From: Halovenus sp.
GTDB lineage: Archaea; Halobacteriota; Halobacteria; Halobacteriales; Haloarculaceae
DNA length: 15,815 bases
Assembly: GCA_028274925.1 (NCBI GenBank)
Contig: JAQCNR010000189.1
Span: forward strand, 1 to 15,815
Direction of reading: 5' to 3'
Shown here: piece after piece, positions 7,687 to 13,685 of the stretch
Layout: each line of letters begins with the position of its first letter
Position numbering within the stretch: position 1 is the stretch's first letter
Notes under the pieces: generated by a model
Database searches by the model: none
What the model was told of the DNA's origin: nothing
The model's input: only the letters and a program-made list of their open reading frames with translations
Translations under genes and position numbers: made by a program

Positions 7687-7706
7687 CCACTGTGATATAC
7701 CAGTGG
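7687..7706 (-). promoter_or_regulatory. thiE-thiM promoter embedded in an imperfect palindrome
   Basis: The minus strand reads CCACTG-GTATATCA-CAGTGG. The outer six bases pair perfectly and the two central pairs also match, giving eight of ten possible pairs across 20 bases. The core GTATATCA is the TATA box, centred about 26 bases before the thiE ATG at 7671. A dimeric regulator bound here would compete directly with TBP. Confidence 0.55.
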
Positions 7707-7730
7707 CGAATGTTCGAGACGAATTCGGGC

Positions 7731-8321
7731 TTACTGGGTATAGCCCTCGGTCAAACTCTCGACGTATTTCGCAATGACGTCGACTTCGAGATGGACTGGG
7801 TCGCCGACTGATTTCTCCGAGAGTGTCGTGATGTTGTAGGTCTCTGGGATGATGGCAACGGCGAACTCCTCGCCATCCTGTGCGGCCACTGTCAGGCTAA
7901 TGCCGTCGACAGTAATCGAGCCTTTGTCCACGACGTAGGGCGCAAGGTCGGCGGGCAACTCGAAGGTGAACTCCCAGTCGTCGCCCAGTCGCTCGATATC
8001 GGTGACAGTGGCTGTCGCGTCGACGTGGCCCTGCACGAAGTGGCCGTCAAAGCGGCCGTCTGCCGGTAGCGCACGTTCGAGGTTCACAACATCTCCGACT
8101 GCCAGTTCGCCGAGATACGTCTTTTCGAGCGTTTCCGTCGCGGTGAATACCTCGAAGTAGTCATCGCCGAACTCTTCGACAGTGAGACACGCACCGCTGA
8201 CGCTGATACTCTGGCCGACGCTCAGTCCGTCAAACGTGGTCGAGAGCGTCAGTCGTTTTCCCTCGGCCGTCTCTGTAATCTCGGTGACCTCAACGGTCTC
8301 TTCGACAATTCCAGTAAACAT
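7731..8321 (-). CDS. ribE: RibE, riboflavin synthase alpha subunit (bacterial type)
   Basis: A 196-aa enzyme that dismutates two molecules of 6,7-dimethyl-8-ribityllumazine into riboflavin and a pyrimidine returned to the pathway. The N-terminus MFTGIVEE is the family signature. The protein is an internal duplication of the lumazine-binding barrel: VSGACLTV (42-49) in the first half aligns with VDGISLTV (138-145) in the second. GHFVQGHVD (93-101) marks the start of the second barrel. This is the bacterial trimeric type, unrelated to the archaeal RibC found in methanogens. It lies 38 bases after the helicase stop codon, and I see only a weak T-rich element (near 8345-8350) that could serve as its own promoter, so readthrough from the helicase gene is possible. 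thiE follows after 59 bases with its own promoter. Confidence 0.95.
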   Translation of the reverse strand: MFTGIVEETVEVTEITETAEGKRLTLSTTFDGLSVGQSISVSGACLTVEEFGDDYFEVFTATETLEKTYLGELAVGDVVNLERALPADGRFDGHFVQGHVDATATVTDIERLGDDWEFTFELPADLAPYVVDKGSITVDGISLTVAAQDGEEFAVAIIPETYNITTLSEKSVGDPVHLEVDVIAKYVESLTEGYTQ

Positions 8322-8359
8322 ACAAAATAATTGGCGCGAGATGGCGAAAAGCTATCGGA

Positions 8360-10204
8360 CTACTGTGTCGGCGCTGGCGCGTCCTGCACTTCCTCGATCA
8401 GTTCTTCGATGCTCTGCTCGTTCAGTTCGTTGTGCAAGAGCACATCCACGGGCAGTGTCGGTGCCCCGTCGACTAGGTTTTCGAGGATGACGAGTCGCTC
8501 TCGTGCCCGAGACATCCCGACGTAGAACACACGTCGCTCGTTGTCGGTCAGCATCGGCACCGGACTGGTGTGTTTGGTGAACTCCTGTCCTTCGGGGACT
8601 TCCACGCCAGACTGCTCGATAGTGGCGGCCATCTGTTCGACCACCTTCTCGGTGAGGTCGGTGGCGACGAAGACGTGGTCGGCCTCACGACCTTTTGCAG
8701 AGTGGATGGTTCCCAGTCGAACGCGGTCCTGTTGCATCCCCTGATACGTGCCGTTGAAGTAGGCGTCGACGCTCCGTTCCTGGAAACTGGTGACTTTGCG
8801 GAGCATATCCGCGGCGGCCGGCGGGTCCGGCGCGAATGGGGCGTGGTCGCGGACAACTTCGGGGTCGACATCGAGGTCTGTGAGGTCGTCAACGTCGGCC
8901 TCTTCCTCCATCGTGTCGAGTTCGTCGAAGAAGTCGTCGCGCTCGCCCGTTCCGAACGCAGAGTCGGCGAGCATATCGGCAAGTCGGCGGGCCTCCAGTC
9001 CAGTCAGCGGTTCGTCCTCGGCCAAGTGCTCGATACCGCCAACGTACTGTGTCAGGCGGTCGGTCCACATCCGCTGGTCGGTCAGGCAACTGAACGGAAT
9101 GCCCTCGTCGATGAACTCGTCGATAAACTGGAACATCTGGTAGCGAGCACGGAACAGCACCATCACCGTCTCGTCGGTTTCCTCGACGGTACGCTGGACC
9201 TCTCGCGAGAGGTCGAGCATCGAGCGGTTGCGAATGGCTTCGACTGTCCCGCCCTCTTTGCGGGGTTCGAGGTCTTTCTCCTGTCGTTTCTCGATATGTC
9301 TAACCTCCAGATTGACGGCGTTGAGAATCCGGGAGGGCAGGCGATAGGAGTTCGGAAGGACCACATCGTCGTCGACATCTTCTTCGAGCAGCAGGTCGGG
9401 GTCAGCACCCTGCCAGGCGTAGACAACCTGGTCGTCGTCGCCGGCAATCAGCACTCGTTTCATGTGTGGTCGCCACTCGGAGTAGACTTCGTACTGCAGG
9501 GTCGTGATATCCTGGAATTCGTCGATGACGAGATAGTCGACGCTGGGCAGGAGCGAGCGCTGGTGGACGCGTTCGAGCATATCCGCGAAGCCAACGATGT
9601 CGTGTGAGCCCTTCCAGTTGCGCCAGGCACGAATCGCCTCGGGGATGTCGATACGGTCGTCGTCGCTGGGCCAGGTCGGGGTGTACTTGTTGCCAGTCTG
9701 GGCGTTGTCGTCGATTTCCGGCGGGAGGCGGACCTCCTCTTCGTTCCACTGGAACGGCACGTCGTACCAGTCGCCAACGTCACGGGAGGTTCGCTGGAGC
9801 CACTGACTGGTGGCGATAATCTTGTTTCCGAGGGTTGTCGAGCGAGCAGAGCGTCGGCGCGAGCCTTCGTACTCGTCCTCGAAGTCGATGCCGTAATCGT
9901 CACAGAACTCTTCTTTGTCGGATTCGCCGACGACATCGTTACGAGAGAGATTGAGGAGGTCGTAGGCTTTCGCGTGCATCGTACTGACGTTGCCCCGGAG
10001 TGCGCGGGGAGTCGTGTCGAGACGTTCCGCGAGGCGTTCGCGGATTTCAGCGGCGGCCGCACGAGTGTAAGAGACGACGAGAATATCACTGACATCAAGG
10101 TCGTCGTTTGACTCGATTAGTTCTTCGACCCGGTCAAGCAACGCGGTCGTTTTCCCGCTCCCAGGCCCGCCGAACAGGCGGACGACTTCCGTATCGTTAG
10201 TCAT
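8360..10204 (-). CDS. UvrD/PcrA/Rep-like superfamily 1A DNA helicase (short haloarchaeal form)
   Basis: A 614-aa ATP-dependent 3'-5' helicase-like protein. Helicase motifs in order: Walker A GPGSGKTT (13-20), Ia SYTRAAAAEI (45-54), Ib STMHAKAY (74-81), II VIDEFQD (226-232), III GDDDQVVYAWQGAD (255-268), IV LPNSYRLPSRIL (283-294), V TIHSAKGREADHVF (499-512) and VI YVGMSRARERL (561-571). All catalytic residues seem intact. It is shorter than bacterial UvrD or PcrA (about 720 aa). Residues 420-460 are extremely acidic, and there is no fused nuclease domain. The likely role is DNA repair or clearing proteins from DNA, but the partner is unknown. The ATG at 10204 is supported by a TATA element 29 bases upstream. 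ribE follows on the same strand after 38 bases. Confidence 0.92.
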   Translation of the reverse strand: MTNDTEVVRLFGGPGSGKTTALLDRVEELIESNDDLDVSDILVVSYTRAAAAEIRERLAERLDTTPRALRGNVSTMHAKAYDLLNLSRNDVVGESDKEEFCDDYGIDFEDEYEGSRRRSARSTTLGNKIIATSQWLQRTSRDVGDWYDVPFQWNEEEVRLPPEIDDNAQTGNKYTPTWPSDDDRIDIPEAIRAWRNWKGSHDIVGFADMLERVHQRSLLPSVDYLVIDEFQDITTLQYEVYSEWRPHMKRVLIAGDDDQVVYAWQGADPDLLLEEDVDDDVVLPNSYRLPSRILNAVNLEVRHIEKRQEKDLEPRKEGGTVEAIRNRSMLDLSREVQRTVEETDETVMVLFRARYQMFQFIDEFIDEGIPFSCLTDQRMWTDRLTQYVGGIEHLAEDEPLTGLEARRLADMLADSAFGTGERDDFFDELDTMEEEADVDDLTDLDVDPEVVRDHAPFAPDPPAAADMLRKVTSFQERSVDAYFNGTYQGMQQDRVRLGTIHSAKGREADHVFVATDLTEKVVEQMAATIEQSGVEVPEGQEFTKHTSPVPMLTDNERRVFYVGMSRARERLVILENLVDGAPTLPVDVLLHNELNEQSIEELIEEVQDAPAPTQ

Positions 10205-10229
10205 TAGACACTAGATGACGCCCAGGGGT

Positions 10230-10237
10230 CATAAACA
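10230..10237 (-). promoter_or_regulatory. TATA box of the helicase gene
   Basis: The minus strand reads GTTTATGA, centred about 29 bases before the ATG at 10204, in the 50-base gap after the small membrane protein gene. It fits a leaderless or nearly leaderless transcript. Confidence 0.5.
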
Positions 10238-10254
10238 ACGCGACTCGATTCTCG

Positions 10255-10551
10255 CTACCGATAGAGAGAGAGATACAGCATACTGAAGCCGACTATGAAG
10301 GGGATTGTCTCGACCACCTGAAAGAACAGTAGGACGAGTTCGGTCGCGTCGGATCCGAGTTGGGTAATGACGCTGCTGATGGCAACCCCCATACTGATGA
10401 ATGCAAAGCCGACAAATGCGTACTGCAGTCGTTCGTTTTGTTTCTGCTGGTAGGCCTGGAAACTGATGAGGGTGATTCCGAGGGACAACCCGAACACCGC
10501 AAACCGCATCAGTGTCAGCACAATCCGCGCGATAGGCACGACATCAACCAT
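10255..10551 (-). CDS. Small three-helix membrane protein, DUF7521-like
   Basis: A 98-aa hydrophobic protein with three predicted membrane helices (about 8-31, 43-64 and 71-96) joined by a short charged loop (QQKQNERLQ). There is no enzymatic motif and no signal peptide. In size, helix pattern and position directly after a winged-helix gene it resembles the haloarchaeal DUF7521 family, whose function is not known. The 48-base gap to the upstream regulator contains CATTTATCAC (TTTATC at 10581-10586), about 33 bases before the ATG, so the gene may have its own promoter as well as readthrough. A sensor or anti-regulator role is only a guess from the pairing. Confidence 0.75.
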   Translation of the reverse strand: MVDVVPIARIVLTLMRFAVFGLSLGITLISFQAYQQKQNERLQYAFVGFAFISMGVAISSVITQLGSDATELVLLFFQVVETIPFIVGFSMLYLSLYR

Positions 10552-10599
10552 CGATTCAGCGGTACTACAGCAACAGTTGTGATAAATGTGACTGCTTCG

Positions 10600-10947
10600 T
10601 TATTCCGCGCCGAGGTCGTCCCACAGCTGGCTGAATCTATCGGGAAGGTTCTCCTCACGGTAGATTCGGATCTTGTACTCGTCGTCTTCCAGCGTGATGA
10701 CGGTGCTCTCGAAGTTCGACTCGTAGATTTTGTAGTGGTTGCCGTCGTCGGCCACCAGCGTCTCGTCGGTCACGAGGTCGTACTCTTCGAGCATCTCGAT
10801 GCGGCGATAGACCGTCGGCAACGAGAGGTCACACTCTTCAGCCAGGTCTTTGGCCGACTGTGGCTCGCGGCTGATGGCAGCCAGCAATCGGCGGGCATGT
10901 TGGTCGCCAATCGTGTCTAGGATATCCTCGATACTGCGGTCGTCCAC
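10600..10947 (-). CDS. Winged helix-turn-helix transcriptional regulator (ArsR-like fold)
   Basis: A 115-aa DNA-binding protein. Residues about 8-62 form the winged helix: helix 2 SAKDLAEEC, turn, recognition helix LSLPTVYRRIEMLEEY, then a wing LVTDETLVADDGNHYKIYES. The remainder is a small beta-rich domain (TVITLEDDEYKIRIYREE) and an acidic C-terminal helix. There is no cysteine or histidine metal-binding set of the kind found in metal-sensing ArsR proteins. The pairing with a small membrane protein is common in haloarchaea. The start is a GTG; no in-frame ATG lies nearby upstream, and a TATA box 28 bases before the GTG supports it. The regulated genes are unknown; autoregulation of this pair is the simplest guess. 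Confidence 0.85.
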   Translation of the reverse strand: MDDRSIEDILDTIGDQHARRLLAAISREPQSAKDLAEECDLSLPTVYRRIEMLEEYDLVTDETLVADDGNHYKIYESNFESTVITLEDDEYKIRIYREENLPDRFSQLWDDLGAE

Positions 10948-10970
10948 GTCCTTGATAATTAAACCGGATT

Positions 10971-10980
10971 GGTATAAGCA
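10971..10980 (-). promoter_or_regulatory. TATA box fixing the GTG start of the winged-helix gene
   Basis: The minus strand reads TGCTTATACC, centred about 28 bases before GTG 10947. Leaderless transcription from here would begin at the GTG itself. It lies in the 94-base divergent region shared with the plus-strand gene at 11042. Confidence 0.6.
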
Positions 10981-11041
10981 TTACCACAGCGACCACGCCT
11001 GACACGCAAGGTTCATTCACAGCCCGCGGCTAGGTTCGATA

Positions 11042-11485
11042 ATGGTTGGCGTCGACGATCTTGAAACGTACAGGCGGCACAACGATATCGGGCCTGAGGA
11101 CCCCACGCCACGGGAACCGAAAGGTGAGCCCCACCGACAGACCGACGACCTGAACATCTGGCTGTTCGACGCAGAAGCGTCGGATACCATCCCGGACACC
11201 TACGTCGTCGCCCGCGACCCCGAACCACTCAACTTCCGGATGTGGGTGTTCGCCGGCAAGGACACCGACTGCTATTTCATCATGCGCGCCTCCCACAAGT
11301 ACAGCGAAGACGAAGTCGTCGATGGCAGCCGCGAGGACTGCTGTGAGGTGCTGATGGACGGCCAGTCGCTCCGTGGCCGTCACTGTCCAACCGAAGTCGA
11401 AGACGTCGTCTCGGAGCTCGTCGGGACGAGCATCATCATGCCCCGGTCACGCTCTGACGACCAAGACGGGCCGATTAGCTACTGA
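11042..11485 (+). CDS. Conserved-looking hypothetical protein, 147 aa
   Basis: I do not recognise this protein. It is acidic and soluble, with no signal peptide or membrane helix. The N-terminal 35 residues are rich in Pro, Glu and Arg and look disordered. Residues 37-135 look folded, with alternating hydrophobic stretches (LNIWLFD, TYVVARD, FRMWVFAG, DCYFIMRAS, VVSELVGTSIIMP). It has four cysteines: C77, a C100-C101 pair and C115; this is not a standard zinc-finger spacing. Codon usage and acidity match the neighbours, which argues for a real gene. The ATG at 11042 has no convincing TATA box; TTCATTC around 11012 is the nearest candidate. It is divergent from the winged-helix gene. Confidence 0.7.
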   Translation: MVGVDDLETYRRHNDIGPEDPTPREPKGEPHRQTDDLNIWLFDAEASDTIPDTYVVARDPEPLNFRMWVFAGKDTDCYFIMRASHKYSEDEVVDGSREDCCEVLMDGQSLRGRHCPTEVEDVVSELVGTSIIMPRSRSDDQDGPISY

Positions 11486-11490
11486 ATCGA

Positions 11491-11496
11491 TAAAAA
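11491..11496 (-). terminator. Oligo-T terminator after the zinc-ribbon gene
   Basis: The minus strand reads TTTTTA 28 bases after the zinc-ribbon stop codon, in the 38-base convergent gap before the plus-strand gene ends. Archaeal RNA polymerase stops at such T runs without needing a hairpin. Confidence 0.45.
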
Positions 11497-11523
11497 CCGC
11501 GAGACAGAGCGCTATTTACCTCG

Positions 11524-11700
11524 TTATACTGGGGACCAGCCACAGACTGTACAGTTTGTCGCCTCGGCGTCGTGAAGGCCGCCACAATCGGGGCACTGCT
11601 TTTTGTTATAGTTCTCTTCCCATCCCGCATCGCTCGTTTCGTAGCCACGCTGGTTGAGGAATTCATCGAACACGTCGTTGTCAGCCTGAGACTGCGCCAT
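11524..11700 (-). CDS. Small CPxCG-type zinc-ribbon protein, 58 aa
   Basis: A 58-aa acidic microprotein with a C-terminal zinc ribbon formed by C36-P-D-C39-G and C50-T-V-C53-G, the two-knuckle CPxCG pattern common in haloarchaeal small proteins. The preceding part (DVFDEFLNQRGYETSDAGWEENYNKKQ) looks helical and resembles, as far as I can recall, the HVO_0416-type zinc-finger family. A role in nucleic-acid or protein binding is typical, but no partner can be read here. The longer reading from 11727 (MLVCHTIAC) is rejected because the TATA box overlaps that extension; ATG 11700 lies about 28 bases downstream of it. A T-run terminator follows. Confidence 0.8.
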   Translation of the reverse strand: MAQSQADNDVFDEFLNQRGYETSDAGWEENYNKKQCPDCGGLHDAEATNCTVCGWSPV

Positions 11701-11723
11701 ACATGCTATGGTATGACACACCA

Positions 11724-11735
11724 GCATATATGTTT
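11724..11735 (-). promoter_or_regulatory. TATA box of the zinc-ribbon gene
   Basis: The minus strand reads AAACATATATGC, centred about 28 bases before ATG 11700. It predicts a leaderless transcript and decides in favour of the shorter reading of the gene. Confidence 0.6.
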
Positions 11736-11797
11736 AGTGGTACTGGCCCGTGTTGCCAGTTACCATACTATAGCGAAACGTAGTCGTCTGTACTATC

Positions 11798-11803
11798 AAA
11801 AAA
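11798..11803 (-). terminator. Oligo-T terminator after the YkgJ-like gene
   Basis: Six consecutive A on the plus strand give TTTTTT on the transcribed minus-strand message, beginning three bases after the stop codon at 11807. This is a typical intrinsic termination signal for archaeal RNA polymerase. Confidence 0.6.
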
Positions 11804-11806
11804 GAG

Positions 11807-12328
11807 CTACAACTCGCGTCGGGTCGCCGGGTCGTCGAGTTCCCACAACACTTCGGGAAGGAACGCATCGAGATGGTCGATGACGCGACGTTCGCTGACG
11901 TGCAATCCCTCACAGTGTTCGCGGGCTTTCTCACGAACGGAGACGTGAATGTCGCCGTCTTCGACGGCCACCGAGAGCGGAAAGACAGAACACCGTGCCG
12001 GCTTCCAGTCTTCCTCGGCGTGCAGCGAACAGAGCCCATCATCACGAAGGAAAAAGCAGGCCTGCCCATCCTCGCCGACGTGCTCGTCGCGGTCTTTGTC
12101 CTCCTTGCGGACGAAATCTTGGCCGCGAACCTGCGTAGTCGCCTCGGAGAGCGAGGCACAGTTCGCGAGTTCGAGAAAATCCGGCTCGTACAGCAACACA
12201 CCGTGCTGACAGCACCACGTACACTCGTCGACGCACTCGAAGGTCAGTGCCGGGTCAAATTCGACGACAACCTCTTTGCCCGGATGGACCTCGACGCGCT
12301 GTGGTGGCTCGGCGGCTGGCTGGCTCAC
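11807..12328 (-). CDS. YkgJ-like cysteine-cluster protein (CxxxCxxCC family)
   Basis: A 173-aa acidic protein with the signature C32-x3-C36-x2-C39-C40 (ECVDECTWCCQHG), followed by later conserved cysteines C91, C100 and C113 in ACFF...GLCSLH...RPARCSVFP-like context (here KPARCSVFPL). This pattern defines the YkgJ / UPF0153 family, thought to bind zinc or an Fe-S cluster; the function is unknown. The frame stays open upstream, but that extension is Arg-rich and unlike a haloarchaeal protein, so it is not coding. The start is uncertain: GTG 12328 (MSQPAAEPP) or GTG 12334, with a weak TTCTTTG element about 26 bases before the former. The gene is divergent from the membrane-protein operon, with only 44 bases between the chosen starts. 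An oligo-T terminator follows. Confidence 0.8.
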   Translation of the reverse strand: MSQPAAEPPQRVEVHPGKEVVVEFDPALTFECVDECTWCCQHGVLLYEPDFLELANCASLSEATTQVRGQDFVRKEDKDRDEHVGEDGQACFFLRDDGLCSLHAEEDWKPARCSVFPLSVAVEDGDIHVSVREKAREHCEGLHVSERRVIDHLDAFLPEVLWELDDPATRREL

Positions 12329-12372
12329 AGCCACACTCGGTGACTGAGGACAAAGAATCCCGCGGTCCGGGA

Positions 12373-13161
12373 GTGACAACCACAACGTATATTCACAGCG
12401 ACACAGAATCGAAGCGCGTGTCTGGGATTTCCCGCGACGCCGTCCTCTGCGCTCTCGGTAGCTGTACCGCTGTTGCTGTCGGGGCCGGCGCAGTCGGCAC
12501 GCTACCCACTCCGCTGGGCCCACTCGACGTGGTCGCTGGCCTCGCCGCTCCGTTGGGCATCCTGTTTGGATTGCCGGCTGTCGTCGGCGTCGTCTGTGGC
12601 GTTGCGCTGGGCGGTGCGCTCCGGGCGCTGTCGTGGTGGAGTCTTTTCGATATCGTCGCGTACGGCAGCCCAACCCTGATCGGTGCACAACTGTGGGGCG
12701 TGTTGTCCGCGGGAACCAGCGATGGATTTCGCTCAGGACAGGGCTGGCTCGACAGTGGTATCGTTGCCCTCGTCGCCGCGACAGGTGCAGCCTCAGTACT
12801 CGCTTGGGGCGCGGTCATTGGCTGGGGGAGTCCGTTCTATGCAGTAGCGATAGCCGAGGTTGGAGTGTTCGTCCGGTCGACAGTCGTTGTCGGCGTTGCG
12901 CTGTTCGCCGCGGCAGCAGCGGCCGACTGGTCCCGAGAGACCGAGCCACAGTTCAGGCGTCGCTCTGTCGGGTTTCTCACTGCTGTTGGCCTGCCGGGAG
13001 TGTGGTTTGTGGCAGCGACGACAGTAAGTCTGCTCGGTGGCGGGCCGCGAGTCCAAATACTCGGCGGCGGGCTGGCTATCGCGACGCTCGCAGTCACGTA
13101 CATCCCGCAGACGGTACTACGGCGTCGCTCGTTGTCCACGGAGGTGCCAGCGGAACCGTGA
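12373..13161 (+). CDS. Polytopic membrane protein, first gene of the GMC oxidoreductase operon
   Basis: A 262-aa protein with about seven hydrophobic segments (roughly 22-44, 53-82, 92-112, 127-150, 155-184, 199-222, 226-246). The central part carries small-residue and proline-rich membrane motifs (TLPTPLGPLD, GILFGLPAVVG, YGSPTLIG). I do not recognise the family. The first half has some resemblance in style to S-components of ECF transporters, but I cannot support that call. No heme-ligand pattern or cofactor motif stands out. The frame is open from 12247, but the N-terminal extension is Arg/Pro-rich and not credible. GTG 12373 is chosen, with GTG 12340 possible. The stop overlaps the next gene's GTG as GTGA, so coupling with the Tat subunit and GMC enzyme is strong. 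It may anchor that complex or take electrons from it; this is inference. Confidence 0.72.
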   Translation: MTTTTYIHSDTESKRVSGISRDAVLCALGSCTAVAVGAGAVGTLPTPLGPLDVVAGLAAPLGILFGLPAVVGVVCGVALGGALRALSWWSLFDIVAYGSPTLIGAQLWGVLSAGTSDGFRSGQGWLDSGIVALVAATGAASVLAWGAVIGWGSPFYAVAIAEVGVFVRSTVVVGVALFAAAAAADWSRETEPQFRRRSVGFLTAVGLPGVWFVAATTVSLLGGGPRVQILGGGLAIATLAVTYIPQTVLRRRSLSTEVPAEP

Positions 13162-13685
13162 CGCGTGAACTCACGCGGCGTGACGCGCTCGTAGCGCTGG
13201 GGTCTGGGGCTGCAATCGGAACGGCTGGACTGCTTGCGAGCGAGTCCAAAGGGGCAGGCGAAGCCGCCGACAGCGACGTGATTGGGACAGTTCATGCGGT
13301 GGCAGAAACAGTCTATCCTGACGAGGTAACGGCAACGAGAGCGTTCGTCAGGACATACGTTGACGGCCAGAGCCAGCAGCGTCGTGAAGCCATCGCAGAA
13401 GCGACTGCACGACTGAACGAAGGCGCAAAGCGACACACTGGCCAGCGGTTTACAGCACTGTCCGAAGGAGACCGCACGGCCACGCTCACGCGACTCGGTG
13501 TCGGGCGCGTCGAGTCGAATCCAGACGGCTCAGTGCCGGAGCGGATTCGCTATCAGTTGGTCAACAGCACGCTCTACGCATTGTTCAGCTCGCCGCTCGG
13601 GAGCGAACTTGTCGGTATCGAGAACCCGACGGGCCACCCCGGCGGATACAAATCGCTGTTTCGACCGCCGGAGGGCGAGCAATGA
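13158..13685 (+). CDS. Gluconate 2-dehydrogenase subunit 3-like Tat-signal protein
   Basis: A 175-aa small subunit of the gluconate 2-dehydrogenase subunit 3 / FAD-glucose dehydrogenase gamma family. The N-terminus has a twin-arginine signal: T6-R7-R8-D-A-L followed by a hydrophobic, Ala/Gly-rich segment (10-26). No lipobox Cys follows, so it may be cleaved by a signal peptidase or remain as an anchor. The mature part includes AVAETVYPDEV, RFTALSEGDRTATL and the C-terminal NPTGHPGGYKSLF, which ends in the family's usual position. In bacterial homologues this subunit carries the signal-less FAD subunit across the membrane through Tat. The start GTG 13158 overlaps the membrane gene stop, and the stop overlaps the GMC ATG (ATGA), so the three genes form one coupled unit. 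Confidence 0.85.
   Translation: MTRELTRRDALVALGSGAAIGTAGLLASESKGAGEAADSDVIGTVHAVAETVYPDEVTATRAFVRTYVDGQSQQRREAIAEATARLNEGAKRHTGQRFTALSEGDRTATLTRLGVGRVESNPDGSVPERIRYQLVNSTLYALFSSPLGSELVGIENPTGHPGGYKSLFRPPEGEQ

Noticed and set aside
8570..9607. Plus-strand open frame of 345 codons over the helicase
   Set aside because: The minus strand carries every SF1A helicase motif in order; this frame has no recognisable motif and no promoter.
12335..12688. N-terminal extension of the YkgJ-like gene up to 12688
   Set aside because: The extension is strongly Arg-rich and lies antisense to the membrane-protein gene; the acidic, family-like sequence begins only near 12334.
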